Notes: generated from the letters alone by a model not told the origin. Shown: positions 55,158 through 64,000, numbered from the stretch's first letter. The stretch: 64,000 nucleotides of DNA from Arthrobacter sp. V1I9 (GCF_030817075.1 NZ_JAUSYU010000001.1:496001-560000), one strand, 5' to 3'. Translations and numbers: made by a program.

Positions 55158-56051
55158 GTGGCTTTGAACCGAATTGTGCTCTTTTACGGCTTTACCCCCA
55201 TCGCGGACCCGGAAGCGGTGCGGCTCTGGCAGCGTGCGCTCTGCGAGAAGCTGGGGCTGACCGGCCGCATCCTCATCTCCACGGACGGCATCAACGCCAC
55301 GGTGGGCGGCGAGATCGGCGCCGTCAAGCAGTATCTCAAGACCACCCGTGAATACAAGGGGTTCCACGGCATCGACGTCAAATGGTCCGACGGCGGCGCG
55401 GAGGATTTTCCGCGGCTCAGCGTCAAAGTGCGCGATGAGATCGTCTCCTTCAGTGCGCCGGGCGAACTCAAGGTTGACGCCAACGGCGTGGTCGGCGGCG
55501 GCACCCACCTCAAGCCCGAAGAGCTGCACGAACTCGTTGACGCCAAGAAGCAGGGCGGCGAAGAGGTGGTCTTCTTCGACGGCCGGAACGCGTTCGAGGC
55601 CCAGATTGGCCGCTTCAAGGACGCGGTGGTGCCGGACGTCGCCACTACCCACGACTTCATCAAGGAGCTCGATTCCGGCAAGTACGACTCCCTCAAAGAC
55701 AAGCCTGTAGTCACCTACTGCACCGGCGGCATCCGCTGCGAGGTGCTCTCCAGCCTCATGGTCAACCGCGGCTTCAAAGAGGTGTACCAGCTGGACGGCG
55801 GCATTGTGCGGTACGGCGAAACCTTCAAGGACCAGGGCCTGTGGGAAGGCTCGCTGTACGTCTTCGACAAGCGCATGCACCTCGAGTTCAGCGAGGACGC
55901 CAAAACCATCGGAGAATGCACCCGCTGCGCGGCCCCCACCAGCAAGTTCGAAAACTGTTCCAACCCCAGTTGCCGTACCCTCACCCTGTACTGCGCCGAG
56001 TGCGCTTCCAGCCCGGAAACCCTGCGGTGCCCGGGAGGCTGCACCGCCTAG
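55158..56051 (+). CDS. trhO: Oxygen-dependent tRNA uridine(34) hydroxylase
   Basis: TrhO (formerly YceA, a rhodanese-domain protein) hydroxylates wobble uridine in tRNA. The 297-residue product starts at GTG 55158 ([14 protein letters not shown]), where conservation starts; an in-frame ATG 29 codons upstream precedes the promoter. Domains: N-terminal TrhO domain with [16 protein letters not shown], central rhodanese domain with active-site Cys in [10 protein letters not shown], and a Cys-rich C-terminus (ECTRCAAP, then NPSC, then YCAEC) that looks like a zinc ribbon. The -10 box 7 bp upstream suggests leaderless translation. Confidence 0.9.
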   Translation: MALNRIVLFYGFTPIADPEAVRLWQRALCEKLGLTGRILISTDGINATVGGEIGAVKQYLKTTREYKGFHGIDVKWSDGGAEDFPRLSVKVRDEIVSFSAPGELKVDANGVVGGGTHLKPEELHELVDAKKQGGEEVVFFDGRNAFEAQIGRFKDAVVPDVATTHDFIKELDSGKYDSLKDKPVVTYCTGGIRCEVLSSLMVNRGFKEVYQLDGGIVRYGETFKDQGLWEGSLYVFDKRMHLEFSEDAKTIGECTRCAAPTSKFENCSNPSCRTLTLYCAECASSPETLRCPGGCTA

Positions 56052-56096
56052 AATCCGTCAAGCGGGGAAGGTGCCAGGCTGCCAGGCAAACAGGTG

Positions 56097-56606
56097 TCAC
56101 AGCCGCCGGAGGCGGTAGGCGTAATTGGCATCCCTCCTGGCCTCCACCGTGATCGTCAAGGCAGTTTCAGCAGAAAGATAGATGACGTTTTCGCGGTTGA
56201 CCCCGCACCGGAGCCCCAGGTCCACCAGGGTGAGTGAGTCGCTCTCTACGGTGAACGTCACCCGCCGCTGGCTTCGGCAGGTCAGCGCCAGCGCATAGGT
56301 ACCGGTTCCCACCACGGCGGTGGTTTCAGTCCGCACCTCGCCCGCGGCCAGCAGCCCGGCTCCTGCATCGACCACCGGATGCCCGGTGTCCGGCAGGGTC
56401 CGCGCCACCCAGGCTCCAAGCTCGGCCTCACTGACGGGCTCGCGCTGTGGCGGGTCCCGGGTGAACACCGGCGCCGGGGCGACCGTCTCCCCGGCCTCGG
56501 CAGAGTCGCCCCAGGTCCGGCCGTCGTCGTACGAGTATTCACAGCCGCCCAGCGCCAGCCCTGCCGTCAGCACACCGAGGACGACGGCGGCTGCCGGGTT
56601 CCGCAT
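56097..56606 (-). CDS. Putative lipoprotein, paralogue of the neighbouring upstream gene
   Basis: A 169-residue protein with a lipoprotein signal ending LALGGC (start MRNPAAAVV at 56606). No domain is recognised. The C-terminal half has the pattern YALALTC - FTVESD - VDLGLRC - TITVEA - YAYRL, matching the next gene in spacing, including two cysteines that may pair. It is 98 bp downstream of that gene on the same strand. The products probably share a small beta-sandwich fold displayed on the outer membrane face of the cell; role unknown. Confidence 0.68.
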   Translation of the reverse strand: MRNPAAAVVLGVLTAGLALGGCEYSYDDGRTWGDSAEAGETVAPAPVFTRDPPQREPVSEAELGAWVARTLPDTGHPVVDAGAGLLAAGEVRTETTAVVGTGTYALALTCRSQRRVTFTVESDSLTLVDLGLRCGVNRENVIYLSAETALTITVEARRDANYAYRLRRL

Positions 56607-56704
56607 CAACGGCACCCCGGCTGTCCGCCCCGGAGAAGGCGCGGAGGACGTCCGCACGCTGGGCATAGTCCGACTTTAAGCCCGCGCGCTCCTGCGGGCC
56701 ATAC

Positions 56705-57181
56705 CTATTCTGCGGGCGTCAGTTGGTAGGCATAAATAAGGGGTGAGTCCACGCTGGAGGTGCTGATTTCCAGTTTGCCGGACCGCGGCAAAGTGATCCT
56801 GGTGATTTCCTTGCTGCCGTTGCAGGCCGCTCCCGCGTCCACCACAGCCTCCCCTTCCAGCGACACCGCGAAGAAGGCCTTGCCGCCGCCCTCGCAGGTT
56901 GCCGTCAGGGTGTACCGGCCGGCGGGGACATTGGCCGCCTCCTGGATAATCCGGTCCCGGTTGAGGATCTTGCCGGCATCTCCGATAACGCTGCCAGGGG
57001 CGGCTGGCAGCGCAGTGGCGCGCCACTCCGGTACGTCCGCGTTCTCGATCGAGACCACGGGCGAACACCCCGCCAGGGCCACCGCCGCCACACCCGCAAG
57101 TGCCCAGGCCGTAAGCGGGAAGCGCCGGGTGTTGGCAGGCTGCGTCCGGGCGCGCGGAAGGATGGAAAGCGGTGCTGGCAT
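56705..57181 (-). CDS. Putative lipoprotein, paralogue of the neighbouring downstream gene
   Basis: A 158-residue protein with signal segment FPLTAWALAGVAAVALAGC, Cys39 being the lipid-anchor residue. The mature part has YTLTATCEGG, FAVSLEG, VDAGAACNG, LEISTS and IYAYQL, aligning motif by motif with the gene downstream, including two cysteines. Start ATG at 57181. No family recognised. The pair looks like a tandem duplication that has diverged widely. Confidence 0.7.
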   Translation of the reverse strand: MPAPLSILPRARTQPANTRRFPLTAWALAGVAAVALAGCSPVVSIENADVPEWRATALPAAPGSVIGDAGKILNRDRIIQEAANVPAGRYTLTATCEGGGKAFFAVSLEGEAVVDAGAACNGSKEITRITLPRSGKLEISTSSVDSPLIYAYQLTPAE

Positions 57182-57237
57182 ACCTCCACGCTACCCCGTC
57201 CAGGGCCTAACCCGGTTTCCAGCTCCCGGCGCCGGAC

Positions 57238-57243
57238 TAAACT
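57238..57243 (+). promoter_or_regulatory. -10 box for the leaderless methyltransferase gene
   Basis: TAAACT lies 6 bp upstream of the GTG start at 57250. Confidence 0.5.
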
Positions 57244-57249
57244 TGGGCG

Positions 57250-58911
57250 GTGCCTAAATCCCCATACGAGTTCACCGCCGGCAACACCCCCGACGCTCCC
57301 CGCAGCGACCTCCCGGAGCTGCTTTCGGCACTTGCCGAGGACCTGCGCCTGGTTGATTACACGCTCGACGGCGTCGCCCGGCTCCTCGGCGAATCGGCCT
57401 ACGCCGCGCTGAACCGCGACCAGATCATCCCGGCTCTGCTGGCTGCCGAGCGGGCGGTGCGGCAGGACGAGGGCAACGCGGCACTCGCCGCCGTCGTCCG
57501 TTTGTGGCTGCTCGCCGAGCCGCAGCCCAGCAAATCGCTCGATGCCGCGCTGAAGGGCATCCGCGCGGAAGGCCTGCAGCTGCTGGGGCTGGTGGAGCCC
57601 GTTCCCGGCGGCACCCTTATGGCTGCCAAGGCTGACCTGCGGCCCTACGGCTGGGAGGGTACCGAAGATGACAAGGCAGACGGCAACGGCGGTGCCGAGC
57701 TGTGGGTTGCCAGCGACTTGGCGGCACACCAGCAGGAGGGCGTTCTCCGGCACGATCACGTCTTGGGCATCGGCCAGGCCTCCACCACCCTGGTGCAGAC
57801 CACGTTCCGGCGGCACACCAGGCGGACGCTGGATCTGGGGACGGGCTGCGGCATCCAGGCCTTCCACCTGCTGCACCACTGCGAGCACGTGACGGCCACC
57901 GACATCTCCGAAAGGGCGCTGGCTTTTACCCGCTTCAACATCCTGCTTAACGCCGAGGCACTGTCGGTGGATCCGGCCCGGCTTGAGGACAGGGTGAGCC
58001 TGCGGGTTGGCTCGCTCCTGGAGCCCGTAGCCGGCGAGGAATTCGGGCTGGTGGTCTCCAACCCGCCCTTCGTCATCACACCGCGGAGCGCCGGGGAGGA
58101 GGCGTCCGGGCAATTTACCTACCGCGACGGCGGCCTTCCGGGCGATCAGATTGTGGCAGCCCTCGTGGCGGGACTGCCCGCTGTACTCGCTCCCGGCGGC
58201 ACGGCACAGATGCTCGGAAACTGGGAGGTCCCCGCCGGCGCTGCTTGGCAGGAGCGCCCCGAGGGGTGGGTCCCTGACGGCGCCGACGCCTGGTTCATCC
58301 AGCGCGAAGTGGTGAGCCCGGAGGAATACGCCGAGACGTGGCTGCGCGACGCGTCCGAGAGCCGGGACCGGCAGCATTACAAGGACGCCTACGCGGCCTA
58401 TTTGGCAGACTTCGAGTCCCGGAACGTGGAAGGGATCGGGTTCGGGATGGTGCTGCTCCGTCGGCCCCTGTCTCCCGGACAGGAACCGGTCAGCCGGTTC
58501 GAGGAAATCACGTACCCCATTGAGCAGCCCATTGGGCCCCACCTGGGCGCGGCTTTGGAGCGCCAGGACTGGCTGTCCGCGAACAGCATCAGCGACGCGC
58601 ACCTGCTGGTGGCGGACGACGTCACTGAGGAACGCCACCAGCGGCCCGGCGCCGAGCACCCCGGGGTAATCCTGCTCCGGCAGGGCACAGGCCTGCGCCG
58701 GACCAACCTCCTCAGCACGGAACTCGCCGGATTCATTTCCGCCTGCGACGGCGACCTGAGCGCCGGCCAGATTGCCGGTGCCCTGGAGGCTCTGCTGGGC
58801 GGCGGCGGAGCGGGCGGGGAAGGGTTCGACGCCGGCTCGTTCCGGACTGGTTTGCTCGCCGAAGTGGCCAACCTGGTCCGCGACGGCTTCCTGATCCCGG
58901 CCCCTGAATAA
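57250..58911 (+). CDS. Class I SAM-dependent methyltransferase (HemK-like, with N-terminal extension)
   Basis: A 553-residue protein. Residues about 1-170 form an N-terminal domain seen in actinobacterial 'methyltransferase small' proteins; then comes the SAM-binding motif LDLGTGCGIQAFHLL and the catalytic NPPFVI, the NPPF/Y signature of enzymes that methylate exocyclic or amide nitrogens (HemK, RsmC, N6-adenine enzymes). The last about 200 residues are poorly conserved, and a Gly-rich stretch (GGGGAGGEGFD) is near the end. Target (protein glutamine, rRNA or DNA) cannot be decided. Confidence 0.82.
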   Translation: MPKSPYEFTAGNTPDAPRSDLPELLSALAEDLRLVDYTLDGVARLLGESAYAALNRDQIIPALLAAERAVRQDEGNAALAAVVRLWLLAEPQPSKSLDAALKGIRAEGLQLLGLVEPVPGGTLMAAKADLRPYGWEGTEDDKADGNGGAELWVASDLAAHQQEGVLRHDHVLGIGQASTTLVQTTFRRHTRRTLDLGTGCGIQAFHLLHHCEHVTATDISERALAFTRFNILLNAEALSVDPARLEDRVSLRVGSLLEPVAGEEFGLVVSNPPFVITPRSAGEEASGQFTYRDGGLPGDQIVAALVAGLPAVLAPGGTAQMLGNWEVPAGAAWQERPEGWVPDGADAWFIQREVVSPEEYAETWLRDASESRDRQHYKDAYAAYLADFESRNVEGIGFGMVLLRRPLSPGQEPVSRFEEITYPIEQPIGPHLGAALERQDWLSANSISDAHLLVADDVTEERHQRPGAEHPGVILLRQGTGLRRTNLLSTELAGFISACDGDLSAGQIAGALEALLGGGGAGGEGFDAGSFRTGLLAEVANLVRDGFLIPAPE

Positions 58912-59035
58912 GGCGCGGAAGGCCTACCGGATAACCCCCTTGTTTTCCACATGAATGCGCAAAATTGTCCAAAATATGGTGAACTAGGCCAGTATGGGCG
59001 CATCTGCCCGAGCAACCTTTTTCTGTAGGAGCACC

Positions 59036-61762
59036 GTGCCAAGCAAGGCCAAAACCGGCAAGAAACTCGTGATTGTGGAGTCTCCGGCCAAGAGCAAGAC
59101 CATCGCCAAGTACCTGGGCGAGGGCTTCATCGTAGAGGCCTCCATTGGTCACATCCGCGACCTGCCGCAGCCGTCGGAGCTCCCTGCCGAACTGAAGAAA
59201 ACCTCGGTCGGCAAGTTCGCCGTCGACATTGAACACGACTTCAAGCCCTACTACGTGGTGTCCGCGGACAAAAAGAAAAAGGTGACTGAGCTCAAGGCTG
59301 CGCTCAAGGACGCCGACGAACTTTATCTCGCAACCGATGGGGACCGCGAGGGCGAGGCCATCGCGTGGCACCTGCTGGAAGTGCTCAAGCCCAAGGTCCC
59401 GGTGTACCGGATGACGTTCGGCGAAATCACGAAGGAAGCCATCCAGCGCGCCATGGGCAACCTGCGCGACGTTGATTCGGCGCTGGTGGACGCCCAGGAA
59501 ACCCGCCGTGTCCTGGACCGCCTGTACGGCTACGAAATCTCCCCGGTGCTGTGGCGCAAGGTGGCACGCGGTCTGTCCGCCGGCCGCGTGCAGTCCGTGG
59601 TCACCCGCATGGTGGTTGACCGCGAACGTGAGCGGATGGCCTTCAAGGCTGCGTCCTACTGGGACCTCACCGGCCAGTTCGGCGCCGACGCCGGTTCCTT
59701 CAAGGCGAAGCTCGCCAACGTTGACGGCGCCAAAGTGGCCAGCGGCAGGGACTTCAACGACGACGGCGTCCTCACGTCCAAGAACGTCACCCACCTTAAC
59801 GAGGAGCTGGCCACCTCTCTGGCCGCCGGGCTGCAGGGCGCGGAGTTCCGCGTCCGCTCCGTCGACACCAAGCCCTACACCCGGCGTCCGGCTGCGCCTT
59901 TCACCACCTCCACACTGCAGCAGGAGGCAGGCCGCAAGCTGCGCTTTTCCTCCAAGAGCACCATGCAGGTGGCCCAGCGGCTGTACGAAAACGGCTACAT
60001 CACCTATATGCGTACGGACTCCTCGGCGTTGAGTGACGAGGCCGTGACGGCTGCCCGGCGCCAGGCCTCCGAGCTCTACGGTCCCGAGTACATCCCGCAG
60101 TCGCCGCGCGTGTACACCGGCAAGGCAGCCAACGCGCAGGAAGCGCACGAGGCCATCCGCCCCGCCGGCGACTCGTTCCGCACCCCCGCGCAGGTGGCGA
60201 AACAGCTCTCCGGCGACGAATTCCGGCTTTACGAACTGATCTGGAAGCGGACCGTCGCCTCCCAGATGGCCGACGCCAAGGGGTCGACGGCGACCATCCG
60301 CCTGGGCGCGGTGGCCTCCGACGGACGGGACGCTGAGTTCTCCGCGTCCGGCACCGTGATCACTTTCCCCGGCTTCCTCGCGGCCTACGAGGAGGGCAAG
60401 GACGAGACCCGCGGCGACGAAGACTCGGACGAAGCCCGCCGTCTCCCCAATGTCGCCAAGGGCGATGCCCTCAAGGCTTCCGACATCATCGCAGTGGGCC
60501 ACGAAACTTCACCGCCGCCGCGCTACACCGAAGCATCGCTGACGGCGGAGCTGGAGAAAAAGGGCATCGGCCGCCCGTCCACGTACGCGTCCACCATTTC
60601 CACCATCCAGGACCGCGGCTATGTGCGGAAACAGGGTTCCGCTTTGGTCCCGAGCTGGATCGCCTTCTCGGTCATCCGGCTGCTGGAGCAGCACTTCAGC
60701 GACTACGTGGACTACGAGTTCACCGCGGACATGGAAGGCGACCTGGACAAGATCGCCAACGGCCAGGCCGTAGGTGCCGCCTGGCTGAAGCACTTCTACT
60801 ACGGCGAAGACGCCGATCCAGGTCTGCTGAGCATTGTGAACAACCTCGGTGAGATCGATGCGCGGGAAATCAACTCCGTTCCCATCGCCGACGGCATTAC
60901 CCTGCGTGTGGGCAAGTTCGGCCCTTACCTGGAAAGCTCGCTGCCGACGGTGGATGCCAAAACCGGGGAAGTGGTGGAGTCAGCCCGTGCCAACGTGCCG
61001 GAGGACCTCGCCCCTGACGAGCTGACCGCCGCAAAGGCGATCGAACTGATGGAAACGGCCGCTCCGGAGGAACGCGTGCTGGGCACCGATCCCCACACTG
61101 GGCACACCATCGTTGCCAAGAACGGCCGCTACGGCGCTTACGTCACCGAAGTTATCCCCGAGATGACCGAGGAACAAATCGCCAACCAGCCGGTGGAGTA
61201 CTACAAGAACGGCAAGCCCAAGCCGCCCAAGAAACCGGTGAAGGCCAAGCCGCGGACGGGTTCACTGTTCAAGTCCATGACCGTGGAGTCCGTGACCCTG
61301 GACGAGGCACTGCAGCTGATGAGCCTGCCGCGCGCGTTGGGTGAGGACGCCGAAGGCAACCTCATCACCGTGCAGAACGGCCGGTTTGGTCCGTACCTGA
61401 AGAAGGGGACTGACTCCCGCTCGATCGGCTCAGAAGAGGAAATCTTCACCATCACGCTGGAGCAGGCGCTGGAGATCTACTCCCAGCCGAAGCAGCGCGG
61501 TGCCCGTGCAGCCGTGCCGCCGCTGGCGGAGTTCGGGCCGGACCCGGTGTCGGAGAAGAACATCGTGGTGAAGGAAGGCCGCTTCGGCCCCTACATCACC
61601 GACGGCATCACCAACATCACCGTTCCACGGGCCACTTCACTGGAGGAACTCACCCGTGAACAGGCCGTTGAGCTCCTCGCCGAGAAACGGGCCAAGGGTC
61701 CGGTCAAGCGCACCGCCACCCGCAAGGCTCCGGCCAAGAAGAAGGCCACCGCCAAGAAGTAG
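59036..61762 (+). CDS. topA: DNA topoisomerase I
   Basis: TopA relaxes negative supercoils. The 908-residue product starts at GTG 59036 with AGGAG 4 bp upstream. The Toprim domain has IVESPAKSKTIAKYLG and ATDGDREGEAIAWHL (acidic metal site); the catalytic Tyr is in ITYMRTDSS. There are no zinc-finger cysteine clusters at the C-terminus; instead topoisomerase C-terminal repeats (NGRYGAYV, NGRFGPYL, EGRFGPYI) are followed by a Lys/Ala-rich tail, as in mycobacterial TopA. The 124 bp upstream contain an AT-rich stretch likely holding the promoter. Confidence 0.96.
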   Translation: MPSKAKTGKKLVIVESPAKSKTIAKYLGEGFIVEASIGHIRDLPQPSELPAELKKTSVGKFAVDIEHDFKPYYVVSADKKKKVTELKAALKDADELYLATDGDREGEAIAWHLLEVLKPKVPVYRMTFGEITKEAIQRAMGNLRDVDSALVDAQETRRVLDRLYGYEISPVLWRKVARGLSAGRVQSVVTRMVVDRERERMAFKAASYWDLTGQFGADAGSFKAKLANVDGAKVASGRDFNDDGVLTSKNVTHLNEELATSLAAGLQGAEFRVRSVDTKPYTRRPAAPFTTSTLQQEAGRKLRFSSKSTMQVAQRLYENGYITYMRTDSSALSDEAVTAARRQASELYGPEYIPQSPRVYTGKAANAQEAHEAIRPAGDSFRTPAQVAKQLSGDEFRLYELIWKRTVASQMADAKGSTATIRLGAVASDGRDAEFSASGTVITFPGFLAAYEEGKDETRGDEDSDEARRLPNVAKGDALKASDIIAVGHETSPPPRYTEASLTAELEKKGIGRPSTYASTISTIQDRGYVRKQGSALVPSWIAFSVIRLLEQHFSDYVDYEFTADMEGDLDKIANGQAVGAAWLKHFYYGEDADPGLLSIVNNLGEIDAREINSVPIADGITLRVGKFGPYLESSLPTVDAKTGEVVESARANVPEDLAPDELTAAKAIELMETAAPEERVLGTDPHTGHTIVAKNGRYGAYVTEVIPEMTEEQIANQPVEYYKNGKPKPPKKPVKAKPRTGSLFKSMTVESVTLDEALQLMSLPRALGEDAEGNLITVQNGRFGPYLKKGTDSRSIGSEEEIFTITLEQALEIYSQPKQRGARAAVPPLAEFGPDPVSEKNIVVKEGRFGPYITDGITNITVPRATSLEELTREQAVELLAEKRAKGPVKRTATRKAPAKKKATAKK

Positions 61763-61809
61763 CGGCGGCTACGTTTGCGCAGCGCACCGCAACGTGGTCG
61801 GGTAGATGT

Positions 61810-62262
61810 ATGACTGAACAGCCCGGAATTGCCGACACCACTCCGCTTAATGACCTCGAGGAAAAGCTCGCCCAGGGAGGACAGCCAGACGCCAGTCCCG
61901 TGGACGTCATCCTGTCCTTCCTGAACAGCGAGGTCTACATCATCAGCTCGGACGGCATCGAGGGCGAGGATTCCCAGGTGGAGCCGCTGGTCCTGGCCAA
62001 TGCCGACGGCGATCCCGTCCTGGCCGTCTTCTCCCACCCCAGCCGCGTGGACCAGCAGTACCTGGAGGCAGCGCCAAACGTCCTCGGCACCCAGGGTGCT
62101 GCCATCATCGCTAACATCGGCGAGGAGCTGGGCATGGTGATCAACCCGGGCGCAGCCTACGGTTTCGAGATCAACCCCGAAGGCGTTGCCAACATCAAGC
62201 GCGACTTCAAGCGCGCCGATGAGCTTCCCGACGGCGCACCTGCCGACCCGGCCGAGAACTGA
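61810..62262 (+). CDS. SseB-like family protein
   Basis: A 150-residue soluble protein. The segment EVYIISSDGIEG, the central PLVLANADGDPVLAVFSHPSR and the hydrophobic GMVINPGAAYGFEI match the N-terminal SseB domain, a fold of uncertain function that appears in enhanced-serine-sensitivity proteins. It starts 47 bp after topA. No catalytic residues are known for the family. Confidence 0.75.
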   Translation: MTEQPGIADTTPLNDLEEKLAQGGQPDASPVDVILSFLNSEVYIISSDGIEGEDSQVEPLVLANADGDPVLAVFSHPSRVDQQYLEAAPNVLGTQGAAIIANIGEELGMVINPGAAYGFEINPEGVANIKRDFKRADELPDGAPADPAEN

Positions 62263-62334
62263 CGTTCTCCCCGGGGTGGTTTGACATGACGTGCCGGTTG
62301 GGCCAGAACCACCGCGCCGGGGAATAATGGCAGC

Positions 62335-63321
62335 ATGCGGCTAGGCGTCCTCGATATCGGGTCCAACACTGTCCACCTCCTACTGGTGGATGCCCACCCA
62401 GGCGCGCGGCCAGTGCCGTTCGCCTCCCACAAGCGCCCGCTTTCCCTGGTCCAGTATCTGGAGGCGGACGGCAGCATCAGTGACGCGGGGCAGCACGAGC
62501 TCACCGAATTTGTGCTGGAAGCGTGGGAATTTGCGGCCCGGCACAAGGCCGAGGACCTGCTTGCCTTCTGTACCTCAGCCATCCGCGAGGCCACTAACGG
62601 CCCCGAGGTCCTGGCCCGGGTCAAGCACGAAACCACCGTGACGCTGCAAGAGCTTACGGGAAGCGAAGAAGCGTCCATGACATTCTTCGCCGTTCGGCGC
62701 TGGCATGGCTGGGGCGCCGGACCCATCCTGAACCTGGACATAGGCGGCGGTTCCTTCGAGATGGCCTTCGGCCAGGACGAACTGCCGGAGGTTGCCACGT
62801 CTGTGCCCTTGGGTGCGAGCCGGCTGACCCGGGACTGGCTGGCTGAGGACCCGCCGTCGGCCAAGAGTGTCAAAGAGCTGCGGCGCTACATCCAGGCCAC
62901 CCTCAAGCCCGCCGTCCGGGAATTCGACGGGCTCGGCCGGGCCAACGTCGTTGCGGGAACCTCCAAAACATTCCGGTCGCTGGCCCGGATAGCGGGTGCC
63001 GCCCCCAGCGCTGCCGGCCCTTACGTCAAGCGCGACCTGCACGCCTCGGATCTTGGGGTCTGGGCACAGCGGATCTCGGCCATGAAAGCTGAAGACCGGC
63101 TCCATCTGCCGGGCGTTTCAGAAGCCCGTGCGCATCAGCTGCTGGCAGGTGCATTGGTGGCGGAGGCGGCGCTGGAGCTCTTCAAGTTCAAAAAGATCAA
63201 GATCTGCCCGTGGGCACTCCGCGAAGGCCTGATCCTGCGCCGCCTCGACCAGCTGGTGTTCTCCGGGCCCCTGGAGCCCGCCCCGCACGTTGCGCCGGCG
63301 GCCATCGAAGCTGCGGTCTGA
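62335..63321 (+). CDS. Ppx/GppA-type phosphatase
   Basis: A 328-residue exopolyphosphatase/guanosine pentaphosphatase-type protein, about the size of the short mycobacterial Ppx. The ASKHA phosphate loops are VLDIGSNTVHLLLVD at the N-terminus and LDIGGGSFEMAFG in the middle. It lacks the C-terminal HD-like domains of E. coli Ppx. It may degrade polyphosphate or pppGpp. Upstream AATAAT ends 6 bp before the ATG, weakly suggesting leaderless start. It is the last gene before a 298-bp gap. Confidence 0.9.
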   Translation: MRLGVLDIGSNTVHLLLVDAHPGARPVPFASHKRPLSLVQYLEADGSISDAGQHELTEFVLEAWEFAARHKAEDLLAFCTSAIREATNGPEVLARVKHETTVTLQELTGSEEASMTFFAVRRWHGWGAGPILNLDIGGGSFEMAFGQDELPEVATSVPLGASRLTRDWLAEDPPSAKSVKELRRYIQATLKPAVREFDGLGRANVVAGTSKTFRSLARIAGAAPSAAGPYVKRDLHASDLGVWAQRISAMKAEDRLHLPGVSEARAHQLLAGALVAEAALELFKFKKIKICPWALREGLILRRLDQLVFSGPLEPAPHVAPAAIEAAV

Positions 63322-63619
63322 AAAGAAAGCCACTGCTTACCGGTTCTTTCGCTGCTTAAACGCGGAAGCACCGGCGGCCGCGACAGGAAAATGGGGGAAA
63401 ACCTGTTGCGTACGCCGGTGCCCGGGCAGGCATCCCCATGCCTGCCGCATCACTCGCACCCTCAATGAGGTAATAACTACATTAGGGACGCCACTTGTGA
63501 AGAAGCTGCATTCAACATGTGAGCCACCTGTGAACCCAATTTTTCGAGTTCCCCGTTACCGGGTTTCCGCCGCTTAACGGATTTCTGCACGGGCAGGGCC
63601 GAACTGCAATGATGGAGCC
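63322..63619. other. Intergenic region between ppx-like gene and proC
   Basis: No gene is seen in these 298 bp. They contain a perfect hairpin (GGCAGGCAT/ATGCCTGCC, 63425-63446), a possible -10 box TACATT (63478-63483), and a direct repeat GCCAC(T/C)TGTGAA at 63490-63501 and 63523-63534, 33 bp apart, near the proC start. The repeats could be regulator sites. Confidence 0.5.
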
Positions 63620-64000
63620 ATGAGCAACCGAATCGCATTCCTTGGCTGTGGGTCCATGAACGAAGCCATCCTAGGCGGTCTGCTGGAAGCCGGGACGGAC
63701 CCGGCTGACATCGTCGCCACCGTCCGTCGCGCCGAGCGTGCCGCGGAATTGGCGGAACGCCATCACGGCATCACGGCGATCGCCGGTGAGGAGGAGCCGG
63801 ACAACAACAAGCAGGCAACCAAGGGGTCCGGCGTCGTGATTCTGGGTGTGAAGCCGGTTGGCATCACGGACCTGGCCAGGGAAATCAGCGACGCCCTCGC
63901 GCCGGATACAGTGGTGGTCAGCGTGGCCGCGGCGGTATCCATCGCCCAACTGGAAGCCGCGCTCCCCGCCGGCCAGCCGGTCATCAGGACCATGCCCAAC
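63620..64000 (+). CDS. proC: Pyrroline-5-carboxylate reductase, 3'-truncated by the window
   Basis: The first 127 residues of ProC, which reduces pyrroline-5-carboxylate to proline with NAD(P)H. The N-terminal Rossmann motif IAFLGCGSMNEAIL, the segment VVILGVKPVG and VVVSVAAAVSIAQLE fit the family; RTMPN at the window edge is the conserved start of the substrate region. The region around residue 58-68 (EEEPDNNKQATK) is a short insert. The ATG at 63620 is preceded by GGAG. The gene runs out of the window, so no stop is seen. Confidence 0.93.
   Translation, partial: MSNRIAFLGCGSMNEAILGGLLEAGTDPADIVATVRRAERAAELAERHHGITAIAGEEEPDNNKQATKGSGVVILGVKPVGITDLAREISDALAPDTVVVSVAAAVSIAQLEAALPAGQPVIRTMPN

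Overview
The window is a high-GC actinobacterial chromosome segment, most like a soil Micrococcaceae (Arthrobacter/Pseudarthrobacter type). The basis is recognition of protein families and gene order: AceE-type homodimeric pyruvate dehydrogenase, a GlxR/Crp regulator, a MarP-like protease, and a block holding a tad pilus locus, an SftH-type helicase and topA that resembles the mycobacterial Rv3646c-Rv3660c order. Several genes have TANNNT -10 boxes 6-7 nt before the start codon, as expected for leaderless actinobacterial mRNAs. No database search was run.

Layout. 1-4.2 kb: 3' part of a molybdenum hydroxylase, an aldo/keto reductase, a uracil-DNA glycosylase-like protein, a DUF5655-like remnant and a MocA-like cofactor nucleotidyltransferase. 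4.2-7.0 kb: aceE on the minus strand, complete except for a one-base frameshift, with a 25-bp palindrome in its leader. 7.3-10.4 kb: NCS1 permease, Asp/Glu/hydantoin-type racemase and SDR. 10.4-16.2 kb: SCP-like protein, decayed VOC gene, asparaginase, a membrane-anchored sulfite-oxidase-like molybdoenzyme, purD and purC.

16.2-17.9 kb holds the most interesting locus: an HTH-TPR regulator divergent from a 74-residue secreted prepeptide. The prepeptide carries two identical copies of SGNWPNPM, one at its extreme C-terminus, encoded by DNA that differs only at synonymous positions. This looks like a peptide-pheromone (RRNPP-like) quorum-sensing pair. A tRNA-Pro(CGG) and a heterodimeric ABC exporter follow.

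21.9-29.7 kb: metallophosphoesterase, class A PBP, a 51-residue conserved protein, RidA, a NUDT19-like hydrolase, GlxR/Crp, MarP and AroQ. 29.8-38.6 kb: an alpha-galactoside uptake and hydrolysis locus (ABC permeases, binding protein, GH36 enzyme, Gfo/Idh/MocA oxidoreductase, LacI regulator with putative paired operators), then a DeoR regulator. The malG-like permease has a one-base frameshift. 38.7-44.3 kb: acs with a Crp-type site, a membrane protein, nth, a CoA-pyrophosphatase-like Nudix protein and a DUF1508 protein. 44.5-51.8 kb: exonuclease-less PolA-like polymerase and the tad locus. 51.8-64 kb: SftH-like helicase, GNAT, TrhO, two lipoprotein paralogues, a methyltransferase, topA, an SseB-like protein, Ppx/GppA and the 5' part of proC. 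Except where noted, coding calls rest on translated motifs and family recognition; promoters and operators are pattern matches.
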